DNA from: a virus
Direction: 5' to 3' (one strand)
Length of the DNA stretch: 40,097 bases
IMG/VR virus record: IMGVR_UViG_3300037193_001806
Location: 1-40,097 of that record
Positions 30,432 to 37,354 of this stretch are shown one piece after another (positions within the stretch are counted from its first letter, which is position 1; every line of letters starts with the position of its first letter). The position numbers and the translations under genes are program-made. The notes beneath the pieces were generated by a model that worked only from the letters and a program-made list of their open reading frames with translations, made no database searches and was not told the origin of the DNA.

Positions 30432-30635
30432 TCAAGAAGCGGGCGCGGTCCGCGCCCCATTGAGCAGCCCCTGCAGCTGGGCCAACGTCTGCCGCGCGGC
30501 ATCCATGCGCGCCAGCTCGGCAGCCGCTTGATCGGCCGACATCCTTCCGTCCCTAACTAGCTCCGGGAACACCTTTCGGCGCCGGCGCAGCTCGCGCGCC
30601 AAGCACTCGATTTGATCATCCAGAGTCACATTCAT
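30432..30635 (-). CDS. Small helical phage protein
   Basis: 67 residues, almost wholly helical (LDDQIECLARELRRRRKVFP, ADQAAAELARMDAARQTLAQ). This is a recurrent short protein of prophages in high-GC proteobacteria. It is convergent with the membrane-protein gene (2-bp gap). Its promoter must lie in the control region that also holds the terminator and operators. Confidence 0.68.
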   Translation of the reverse strand: MNVTLDDQIECLARELRRRRKVFPELVRDGRMSADQAAAELARMDAARQTLAQLQGLLNGARTAPAS

Positions 30636-30649
30636 CGCTCACTTGCTCC

Positions 30650-30673
30650 AGCCCGCCACGCGCGGGCTTTTTT
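30650..30673 (+). terminator. Intrinsic terminator
   Basis: AGCCCGC-CACGC-GCGGGCT followed directly by a run of T (six, counting the last base of the stem). It would stop plus-strand transcription coming from the immunity/lysogenic genes before the early promoter at 30717. Confidence 0.85.
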
Positions 30674-30701
30674 GCGTCTGGGCGGGAGTGTCGCACGAAT
30701 G

Positions 30702-30718
30702 CTTAGCGTTTTCCTATT
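30702..30718. promoter_or_regulatory. Repressor operator, site 3
   Basis: CTTAGCGTTTTCCTATT: same 5-7-5 layout as the sites beside the repressor; it overlaps the -35 box of the leftward-early type promoter by two bases. Confidence 0.6.
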
Positions 30719-30745
30719 GACCGCTGCATAGTAGAACGCTAATAA
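30717..30745 (+). promoter_or_regulatory. Early promoter (PL-type) for the recombination operon
   Basis: TTGACC (30717-30722), 17 bp, TAATAA (30740-30745), near consensus for sigma-70. Operators overlap its -35 and its spacer/-10. It would drive the long plus-strand operon that runs through the circle join to int. Confidence 0.75.
30727..30743. promoter_or_regulatory. Repressor operator, site 4
   Basis: CATAGTAGAACGCTAAT; its complement ATTAGCGTTCTACTATG shares TTAGCGTT with site 3. It lies between -35 and -10, in the same geometry as site 1 at the Cro-like promoter, and is centred 25 bp from site 3. Confidence 0.6.
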
Positions 30746-30801
30746 TCCCTCCAACCCACCGCACAGCCCCACCGGGGCGGGTGGGACACCTGGAGGGTGT
30801 G

Positions 30802-31026
30802 ATGGCGACAAAGCCCAAGAACTGCCGCAGCGGCGAATCCCCCGAGCGGATGCGCTTCCGAGTCGCGATGGAGACCCGGGCGATCAAGGCCTGGGCCGAG
30901 GCCCGCAAGGTCGGCACCAAGCCGCCCACCTGCGCGGAGCGCGGCGGCGCGCCGCTGCCCAGCCCAAAGGGGTCGTGCCGTCGTCGGCGCGCTGCGAAGG
31001 TCGGCGCCGTGCAGGTGGCCGCATGA
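30802..31026 (+). CDS. First gene of the plus-strand early operon, unknown
   Basis: 74 residues, basic (RMRFRVAMETRAIKAWAEAR, GSCRRRRAAKVGAVQVAA), with two or three Cys. A strong ribosome site (GGAGGG, 30792-30797) precedes the ATG. It is the first product of the PL-type promoter. Small proteins at this place in other phages include host-takeover and anti-host factors; nothing specific is visible here. Confidence 0.6.
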   Translation: MATKPKNCRSGESPERMRFRVAMETRAIKAWAEARKVGTKPPTCAERGGAPLPSPKGSCRRRRAAKVGAVQVAA

Positions 31027-31346
31027 ACGCGCGCATCGATCCCGACGAAGCGCTGTGGGACAAGGCCCGCGGCATGCTGGCTGATGAGCTGAACCAGAGC
31101 GGACCGCAGCGCAGCCCAGCATGGTTGCCTGAGGATGAGCGCGCCTACGTCGAGGAAAACGCCCCGGCCTACGCGGCCGCGCTGATTCGCGAGGACGAAG
31201 AGCTTGAGGCGCTGTACGACGAGGCGCTCTTGCGCCTGTGTCTGGCCTTCGCCGACGCCCCGCCGCCGGCCATCATCCTCAGCCACCACCTCATCTACAC
31301 GGCCGCGCCCATCGTCGTGCATGCGGCGCTGGAGGCTCGGTCGTGA
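31023..31346 (+). CDS. Small acidic early protein
   Basis: 107 residues, acidic and helical (PDEALWDKARGMLADELNQS, IREDEELEALYDEALLRLCL), ending in a mildly hydrophobic segment. It starts at an ATGA overlap. No family recognised. Confidence 0.65.
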   Translation: MNARIDPDEALWDKARGMLADELNQSGPQRSPAWLPEDERAYVEENAPAYAAALIREDEELEALYDEALLRLCLAFADAPPPAIILSHHLIYTAAPIVVHAALEARS

Positions 31347-31657
31347 GCGCGCGGCACACGCCGGGGCACGACCTCACGCCTCGCACTGTTCGTGTGGCTG
31401 CAATCCTTGCCGAGCGCTTCGCGAACCCGGACGTAGCGGCCTACAACCGCTCCCGCGGAGGTGCGCGTCACCGCGCCAACAGGTACATCGTCGCGCCGAG
31501 CACGAAGCGCCGAGAGCAGTTTTGGTTCGGGGTCGGCCGCGCCCTCACCGCGGCCTACTGCTCGCGCGGCATGCGGACCGGCTACGAGATGGCCGTGCGG
31601 CGCGCCATCGAAGGCGCCCGCGCCGCCCTCGCCAAGGCCGCCACCCCCACCACCTGA
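31343..31657 (+). CDS. Small basic early protein
   Basis: 104 residues from a GTG start overlapping the previous stop as GTGA. Basic, with TPRTVRVAAILAERFANPDV and KRREQFWFGVGRALTAAYCS; it could bind nucleic acid. No family recognised. Confidence 0.62.
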   Translation: MSARHTPGHDLTPRTVRVAAILAERFANPDVAAYNRSRGGARHRANRYIVAPSTKRREQFWFGVGRALTAAYCSRGMRTGYEMAVRRAIEGARAALAKAATPTT

Positions 31658-31736
31658 TCGCTGTCACGCGGCTGCGGCAGCCGGCCCACGGGTCGGGCGT
31701 AAGACCGCGAGCTGCAGCACACCACACGAGGACACC

Positions 31737-32081
31737 ATGACCCCTCAAGAGCAACACGAGCGCCGCGCCCGGGCCCATGACAGCCTGCGCAGCGAGCTGA
31801 TCCTGGCGCTGACCAATGACCCCACGGCGACCGTCAGCGCGCCGGCGTTCCATCGGTGCTGCGGCGGCCGGATGACGGCCGTCCAGGTGGTGGCGGACCA
31901 GGTGGATGGCACCTGGGACGACGCCGCGCTGGCCGAGGCGCTGCGCATCGTCGGCATGTGCGCCCGCGGCGCTGTCGGCGCCGAACTGCAGGCCCGGGCG
32001 CAGGCGTGGATCGCCGGGCGCGCCACGGAGCACGCGGACTTCCACGCGGCCACGATGGCCGCCGAAGGGGTGCCCGCATGA
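31737..32081 (+). CDS. Small early protein, unknown
   Basis: 114 residues (HERRARAHDSLRSELILALT, AFHRCCGGRMTAVQVVADQV, ALAEALRIVGMCARGAVGAE), helical with three Cys. An 80-bp spacer without clear structure separates it from the gene before. Its stop overlaps the next start as ATGA. Confidence 0.62.
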   Translation: MTPQEQHERRARAHDSLRSELILALTNDPTATVSAPAFHRCCGGRMTAVQVVADQVDGTWDDAALAEALRIVGMCARGAVGAELQARAQAWIAGRATEHADFHAATMAAEGVPA

Positions 32082-32416
32082 TCACCAGCATCAAAGAGCT
32101 GGCCGCGGTGCGCGCGATCATGCGAGAGGACCTCCTCGACGTCTGCGCCCGCAAGATCGCGCGCCTGTCGGGCGCCCAGCCGCAGGCCCAGATCATCCCG
32201 CTGCACCGCGGCTTCGTGGTGCGCGAGCCCGACCCCCTGCCGCAGGCGCCGCTGCGCGAGTTCGTGGCCACCGTCACCCCGCGCGATGGCGAGGCGCACG
32301 AGCGCACCGTGTGGGCCACGTGCTCCATGGAGGTTCTGGTGGCCGAGGTCGAGCGGCTGGACGGCATGGGCATAGCGCGCGTCCGCATAGAGGTGAGGCC
32401 GCTGCCATGCCGCTGA
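32078..32416 (+). CDS. Small early protein, unknown
   Basis: 112 residues, alpha/beta (IKELAAVRAIMREDLLDVCA, LREFVATVTPRDGEAHERTV, MEVLVAEVERLDGMGIARVR). The C-terminal part reads like a small ferredoxin-like fold. ATGA overlap at the start; the next gene begins 10 bp before its end. Confidence 0.62.
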   Translation: MITSIKELAAVRAIMREDLLDVCARKIARLSGAQPQAQIIPLHRGFVVREPDPLPQAPLREFVATVTPRDGEAHERTVWATCSMEVLVAEVERLDGMGIARVRIEVRPLPCR

Positions 32417-32643
32417 TGCACGCCTTGAGGCTGCACGCCCGCCGGCTGTACCTGCGCGTGCTGCTGGCCAGCGCAGAGTACGACCAGCACTGGCACGAGC
32501 ACCAGGCCGACCGGGCCGCGTCCGCCGCGGATCGCGACTACTGGGCCAGCCTGGCCGCGAGCGACCGGTTCGTGCAGCAGCAGCTGCGCGTGGCGATTTC
32601 GCGTGTCGAGTCGGCGCTGTGGCCGGTGCGGGGGGTGGCATGA
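32407..32643 (+). CDS. Small helical early protein
   Basis: 78 residues, His/Arg-rich at the N-terminus (ALRLHARRLYLRVLLASAEY) then DYWASLAASDRFVQQQLRVA; one long helical hairpin is likely. Overlaps the genes on both sides. Function unknown. Confidence 0.6.
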   Translation: MPLMHALRLHARRLYLRVLLASAEYDQHWHEHQADRAASAADRDYWASLAASDRFVQQQLRVAISRVESALWPVRGVA

Positions 32644-32978
32644 GCGCGAAGCCCTCGCTCTACTCGTGCAACCGCTGCAGTGCGTCGATCTACTTCGCCA
32701 AGCGGAAGCCGTTCAATGAGGACGGCACACCGCATCGCTGCATTTGCAAGCCGCAGGCTCAACCGCCGGCCACCAGCAACCAAACCGCAGTGCTGTTCGC
32801 GATGGGCGCGATGAACGCCATCATCGGCGCGCAGATAAAGGTTGGTGGGATTGATCACATCCACCACATGAACTTTTACGACGTGGCAGATGCATCGTGG
32901 CAGATGGCTGCCGCGATGGTGAAAGCGGAGGCCAACTACCGCGATGAGTTCGCCAAGGCCACCGGAGGTGCGCCATGA
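32640..32978 (+). CDS. Zinc-ribbon-like early protein
   Basis: 112 residues. The N-terminal YSCNRCSASIYFAKRKPF together with HRCICKP gives a four-Cys ribbon; the rest is helical (VADASWQMAAAMVKAEANYR). Possibly a nucleic-acid-binding accessory of the recombination genes that follow. ATGA overlaps on both sides. Confidence 0.65.
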   Translation: MSAKPSLYSCNRCSASIYFAKRKPFNEDGTPHRCICKPQAQPPATSNQTAVLFAMGAMNAIIGAQIKVGGIDHIHHMNFYDVADASWQMAAAMVKAEANYRDEFAKATGGAP

Positions 32979-33325
32979 GCGAGCACGAAACCATGGGCGC
33001 ATGCCCGGAGCACTTCGAGCTGATGCGCTCGGCGCTCGACCACATCGCCAAGACCGCGCGGCGCAGCCGCACGGCGACGAGGCGCCTTCGCTGGATCGAG
33101 GCCCGCGCCGAAGGAGCCCTGGCCGGCCGGCCCTTCGTCCGCGCCGAGATCGACCTGCCGGAGACCGTGGACAGCCAGGCGAGCCGCAACCAGCGCTTGC
33201 GCTGCCGCATCAAGCGGCTGGAGGCGGCCCTGACCAGCATCGAGCGCATGGCAGAGATCGGCGAGCCGGGAATTGCCCAGGTGGCGCGCGACGCCATGGC
33301 GAAGAACTATGGAGATACCGAGTGA
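32975..33325 (+). CDS. Small basic helical early protein
   Basis: 116 residues (FELMRSALDHIAKTARRSRT, NQRLRCRIKRLEAALTSIER), coiled-coil prone and rich in Arg. Starts at an ATGA overlap and ends in a GTGA overlap. No family recognised. Confidence 0.62.
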   Translation: MSEHETMGACPEHFELMRSALDHIAKTARRSRTATRRLRWIEARAEGALAGRPFVRAEIDLPETVDSQASRNQRLRCRIKRLEAALTSIERMAEIGEPGIAQVARDAMAKNYGDTE

Positions 33326-33642
33326 GCGCCCGACCAGCCATCGCCGAATCCATGGCCGCCCGCCACCAGGCTGCGCGCGCCATCCTGGCCATGCCGGTAG
33401 CGCCGGCCAGCGAGGACCTGCGCGCCGCGATCAACGTGCTGGGCGGGCACGGCCACTGGGAGCTGGCCCGCCGGCTCGAAGCCTGCTTGCAGCGCGGCCC
33501 CGCCGTGGTGGACATCCTGCTGCGCATCACCCGCACGCTGCAGGCCGATCACGAGCGCGAGGAGCTTTCGCCGGGCGTGTCCGTCAGCGACCTGGACGAG
33601 GCGCGGGCCATGCTGGCCGACGTCGCTGGGGTCGAGGCATAG
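33322..33642 (+). CDS. Small helical early protein
   Basis: 106 residues, GTG start, helical (AIAESMAARHQAARAILAMP, LGGHGHWELARRLEACLQRG, SVSDLDEARAMLADVAGVEA). It directly precedes the RecT-like gene, with a 42-bp gap. No family recognised. Confidence 0.62.
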   Translation: MSARPAIAESMAARHQAARAILAMPVAPASEDLRAAINVLGGHGHWELARRLEACLQRGPAVVDILLRITRTLQADHEREELSPGVSVSDLDEARAMLADVAGVEA

Positions 33643-33684
33643 GCCGGCGGCACCACCGAAGAACCGAGACAACAGGAGATCCAC

Positions 33685-34515
33685 ATGAACGAACTCGCCC
33701 CGATTGCAAGGACCGCAATCCAGTCCGCGCAGCCCCTTGACCTCAGCCCTCGAACATTTGAGCAGGCGCTGCAGTTGGCCGACTACATGGCCAAGTCGGA
33801 GATGGTCCCGAAGGGGTATCGAGGCCGCGCAGGCGACTGCTTCATCGCAATCCAGTGGGGCGCCGAAATCGGCCTCAAGCCTCTGCAGGCGGTGCAGAGC
33901 ATCGCCCCCATCAACGGCAAACCAAACCTCTATGGCGACGCGGGCAAGGCGCTCCTGCTGTCTCACGGTTGCATCATCGAAGAAGATGATGCTGAGACGG
34001 TGAAGGCAAACAGCCGTGCGCGCTGCAAGATCACGCGGCCAGGCCGTCCGCCGGTGCAGAGGACGTTCTCTCTCGAAGACGCCAAGACCGCCGGCCTGTG
34101 GGGCAAGGAAGGCCCGTGGCGCCTTTACCCGTGGCGCCAGATGGCATGGCGCGCTTTCTGGTTCGCTGCGCGCGACGCCGCGGCTGATCTGCTGCGCGGC
34201 ATGGGCGGCTACGAAGAGGGGCTCGACACGCCGGCTGAGCGCTTCATGGGCTTGGCGGAAGAAGTCAAGCCGGCAGATCCGCCTGCCTTGCCGGCCTACC
34301 TCGCCGACGACTTCGCCAAGAACCTGCCGGCCTGGGCCAAGGTCGTTGCCGCAGGCAAGAAGACCGCGAGCGATCTACTGGCGATGCTGTCCACCAAGGC
34401 GACATTCAGCGAGGAGCAGAAGGCTGCGATCCTCTCCCTGAAGGCGGCGCCACCGCCGGATCCCGTTGACCCCTTTGTGGCCGAAATGGATGCCGCCGTG
34501 GAGTCCGACCAATGA
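33685..34515 (+). CDS. RecT-family single-strand annealing protein
   Basis: 276 residues. The order LADYMAKSEMVPKGYRGRAG, CFIAIQWGAEIGLKPLQAVQ, SIAPINGKPNLYGDAGKALL and MAWRAFWFAARDAAADLL is typical of RecT-like phage annealing proteins. It pairs complementary single strands made by the YqaJ exonuclease encoded next (ATGA overlap), giving RecA-independent recombination. An AGGAG ribosome site precedes the ATG. Confidence 0.85.
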   Translation: MNELAPIARTAIQSAQPLDLSPRTFEQALQLADYMAKSEMVPKGYRGRAGDCFIAIQWGAEIGLKPLQAVQSIAPINGKPNLYGDAGKALLLSHGCIIEEDDAETVKANSRARCKITRPGRPPVQRTFSLEDAKTAGLWGKEGPWRLYPWRQMAWRAFWFAARDAAADLLRGMGGYEEGLDTPAERFMGLAEEVKPADPPALPAYLADDFAKNLPAWAKVVAAGKKTASDLLAMLSTKATFSEEQKAAILSLKAAPPPDPVDPFVAEMDAAVESDQ

Positions 34516-36461
34516 AGCTCCACAACCTCATCCAAGGCAGCCCCGAGTGGAAGGCCTACCGCGCCCAGCACTTCAACGCCAGCGACGCGCCGGCCATGAT
34601 GGGCGTCTCTCCTTACAAGACCCGCGCCGAACTGCTGCGCGAGCTGCACACCGGTGTGGCGGCCGATGTCGATGTCGGCACGCAGATGCGTTTCGACAAC
34701 GGCCACCGCGCCGAGGCGCTGGCCAGGCCGCTGGCCGAGGAGTTCATCGGAGCCGAGCTGTACCCGGTGACCGGCAGCGAAGGCCGGCTCTCGGCCAGCT
34801 TCGACGGTCTGACGCTGGACGAGCGGATCGGCTTCGAGCACAAGGCGCTGAACAACGAACTGCGCCGGTGCTTTGCCCAGATGGAGACGATCGCTCCGGC
34901 GCACCGCGAGCGCGTCGAGGGCCGCGAGCTTCCGATCTACCACCGCGTCCAGATGGAGCAGCAGTTGTTGATCAGCGGCGCCGAGCGCGTGCTGTTCATG
35001 GCCAGCCAGTGGACGGCCGACGAGGAGTTGGTCGAGGAGCAGCACTGCTGGTACTACCCCGACATGGCGCTGCGCGCTGATATCGTCGCCGGTTGGGCGC
35101 AGTTCGAAAAGGATCTGGCCTGCTACTCAATGCCGGCGCCCGCACCGGCGGCGCCAGTCGGCAAGGCGCCCGAGACCCTGCCGGCGCTGCTGATTGAGGT
35201 CACCGGCAAGGTGACGGCGAGCAACCTGGCCGAGTTCAAGGCAACAGCGCTGGCCGCGATTCGCTCGGTCAATCGAGACCTGAATACCGACCAGGACTTC
35301 GCTGACGCGGCCAAGGCCGTGAAGTGGTGCTCCGATGTCGAGTCGCGCCTCGAAGCGGCCAAGCAGCACGCACTGAGCCAGACGGCCAGCATCGATGCAC
35401 TCTTCAAGACCATGGACGACATCGGCGCCGAAGCGCGCCGTGTGCGCCTGGACCTTGACAAGCTGGTCACGCGCCGCAAGACCGAGGTCAAGGAAGAAGC
35501 CGTCGTCGCCGCGCGCCAGGCGCTGGCCGCGCACTACGACGCGCTGAATGCCGAGCTGTCCCCGGCGCGCCTGCCGGTACCGGCGGTGGACTTTGCCGGC
35601 GCGATCAAGGGGCTGCGCTCTTTCGACAGCATGCAGTCGGCGCTCGACGCTCTGGTGGCGAAGTCCAAGATCGAAGCGGACACCGCGGCGCGCAACATCC
35701 GCGCCAACATCGCAGCATTCGGCGAGCAGGATGCCGGTTTCGAGTTCCTGTTCCCCGACCTGCGCCAGCTGGTGCACAAGTCGCACGACGACTTCAAGGC
35801 CACGCTGAGTGCGCGCATCGCCACGCACCGCGCGGCCGAGCTCGAGCGCCAGGAGCGGGAGCGCCAGCGCATCCGCGCCGAGGAGGATGCCAAGCAACAG
35901 GCCGAGCGCCAGCGCCAGGAGCGCCTCGCTGCCGAGCGGAAGGCCCGCATCGACATGCGCATCCAGCAGCTGCAGGACGCGCTGACAGCCGCGGCCGGCG
36001 ACTCGTCGACGCAGATCGAGGCCAAGCGCCTGGCCATCCTTGCCACGGAGCCGAGCGAGGACCTGTACGGCGACCGCATGGGCGAGGCTGTCACGCTGCG
36101 GTCGCGGGTGCTGATTGCGCTGGGCGAGCAGCACGCTGCGGCGGTGGCACGCGAGACCGCCGAGTTCGATGCCGCCGCAACCAAGGCCGCGGCGCCATTG
36201 CCTGCGCTGGCTCCCGCACCCGTTGCTCAGCCTACCACGGCACCGCGCGCGCGGGCCGCGGAGCAGCCGACCCTGAAGCTCGGCCAGATCAATGAGCGGC
36301 TGGGCTACGTCGTCAATGCCGAACTGCTCGCGCGCCTGGGATTCGTCGCGCACGCCGACCGTTCTGCAAGGCTGTACCGCGAGGGCGACTTCAAGGCCAT
36401 CTGCGCGGCGCTTTCGGCGCACACGCTGTCCGTCGCCGCGGAGGTCGCGCAAGCCGCCTGA
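34512..36461 (+). CDS. YqaJ-type viral exonuclease with long C-terminal extension
   Basis: 649 residues. Residues ~1-200 are a lambda-exonuclease-fold (YqaJ) nuclease: QGSPEWKAYRAQHFNASDAP and SPYKTRAELL, then Asp98 and the Glu109-x-Lys111 pair (FDGLTLDERIGFEHK). The partner of RecT, it degrades 5' ends. The remaining ~440 residues are unusual for the family. They include a DUF1351-like helical part (VESRLEAAKQHALSQTASID, RLDLDKLVTRRKTEVKEEAV), a highly charged coiled coil (~438-480) and a small C-terminal domain (GQINERLGYVVNAELLARLG) that may bind DNA. Confidence 0.85.
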   Translation: MKLHNLIQGSPEWKAYRAQHFNASDAPAMMGVSPYKTRAELLRELHTGVAADVDVGTQMRFDNGHRAEALARPLAEEFIGAELYPVTGSEGRLSASFDGLTLDERIGFEHKALNNELRRCFAQMETIAPAHRERVEGRELPIYHRVQMEQQLLISGAERVLFMASQWTADEELVEEQHCWYYPDMALRADIVAGWAQFEKDLACYSMPAPAPAAPVGKAPETLPALLIEVTGKVTASNLAEFKATALAAIRSVNRDLNTDQDFADAAKAVKWCSDVESRLEAAKQHALSQTASIDALFKTMDDIGAEARRVRLDLDKLVTRRKTEVKEEAVVAARQALAAHYDALNAELSPARLPVPAVDFAGAIKGLRSFDSMQSALDALVAKSKIEADTAARNIRANIAAFGEQDAGFEFLFPDLRQLVHKSHDDFKATLSARIATHRAAELERQERERQRIRAEEDAKQQAERQRQERLAAERKARIDMRIQQLQDALTAAAGDSSTQIEAKRLAILATEPSEDLYGDRMGEAVTLRSRVLIALGEQHAAAVARETAEFDAAATKAAAPLPALAPAPVAQPTTAPRARAAEQPTLKLGQINERLGYVVNAELLARLGFVAHADRSARLYREGDFKAICAALSAHTLSVAAEVAQAA

Positions 36462-36466
36462 TCAAT

Positions 36467-36597
36467 GGGGAGCCGCCGGCCGAGGCCGCAAGGCGATGGG
36501 CAGGCGCAAGCCGCAGCGAAGTTCGGTCACTGCTGACGATCAGCCCGGATGGGCCGAAGTCCCGAGAAGCGGGCAGTGATTTACCGACCGGCTCCCC
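36467..36597 (+). ncRNA. Candidate structured RNA in the spacer before the DnaQ-like gene
   Basis: This non-coding spacer is closed by a perfect 9-bp stem, GGGGAGCCG (36467-36475) with CGGCTCCCC (36589-36597). Inside are GCC-GCAA-GGC (36485-36494) and GGC-GCAA-GCC (36503-36512), both capped by GNRA loops, then a longer arm TCACTGC (36527-36533) with GCAGTGA (36573-36579) that encloses GCCC-GGAT-GGGC (36543-36554). The arm can extend by CGG/CCG (36524-36526 with 36584-36586). This order of nested stems strongly suggests a folded RNA, either cis-acting in the 5' leader of the exonuclease gene or a processed small RNA. Not matched to a known class. Confidence 0.6.
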
Positions 36598-36626
36598 GCC
36601 ATTTTCCAAACCACCGAGACAGCCAT

Positions 36627-37250
36627 ATGAACATCGCCCTCTTCTACGACACCGAGACCACCGGCCTGCCGCTCTGGAACGACCCCAGCGAAGACCCGCG
36701 CCAGCCGCACATCGTGCAACTCGCCGCGGCGCTGGTGGACCTCGACACCCGCCGCACGGTGGCCAGCATGGACGTGATCGTGCGGCCCGATGGCTGGACG
36801 ATCCCTGAGGACGTGGCCGCCATCCACGGCATCACCACGGAGCGCGCTCTGGCGACCGGCGTTCCGGCGCGCGTGGCACTCCAACTGCTTATCGAGCTGT
36901 GGGACCGAAGCAAGGTGCGCATCGGCCACAACGAGAGCTTCGATGCCCGCATGGTGCGAATCGCGCTGCTGCGCCACCGCGACAACGACCCTGAGGCCGA
37001 GACCAACGCGCGCTGGAAGGCTGGCAAGGCCGAATGCACCCAGGCTCTCAGCACGCCCATCCTCAAGCTGCCGCCCACGGCAAAGATGATCGCGGCCCGC
37101 CGCAACCACTACAAGAGCGCGAACCTGGGCGAGGCGTACCAGCACTTCATGGGACGGCCGCTGGAGAACGCGCACAGCGCCATGGCCGACGTCCAGGCCT
37201 GCATCGCCGTGTACTTCGCCATTCAGGACCGGCAGCGCGCCGCGGCCTGA
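36627..37250 (+). CDS. DnaQ-like 3'-5' exonuclease (DEDDh)
   Basis: 207 residues. Exo I motif FYDTETTGLP (Asp8, Glu10), Exo II in GHNESFDARM and Exo III in NAHSAMADVQA (H-x4-D) give the complete DEDDh set, so the enzyme should be active. It degrades single strands from the 3' end and probably trims recombination intermediates together with RecT/YqaJ. The gene is flanked on both sides by structured non-coding spacers. Confidence 0.9.
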   Translation: MNIALFYDTETTGLPLWNDPSEDPRQPHIVQLAAALVDLDTRRTVASMDVIVRPDGWTIPEDVAAIHGITTERALATGVPARVALQLLIELWDRSKVRIGHNESFDARMVRIALLRHRDNDPEAETNARWKAGKAECTQALSTPILKLPPTAKMIAARRNHYKSANLGEAYQHFMGRPLENAHSAMADVQACIAVYFAIQDRQRAAA

Positions 37251-37354
37251 CCACCACGGCCAATTTCCCGGGGCGACCAGGCGGGCACCCTCCAGCACGC
37301 CAGCCCGCGGTGCCGCGAGAGCGGCGCCCGCCCCACCCAATCACCAGGAAGACC
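37251..37354 (+). promoter_or_regulatory. Second structured spacer, before rdgC
   Basis: A 104-bp gap with strong self-pairing. GGTGCCGC (37309-37316) pairs with GCGGCGCC (37321-37328), one G-U, capped by a GAGA tetraloop. GGCGGGC upstream (37280-37286) could alternatively pair with GCCCGCC (37326-37332), so two mutually exclusive folds exist. Possibly a leader that controls translation of the RdgC fusion. Confidence 0.45.
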
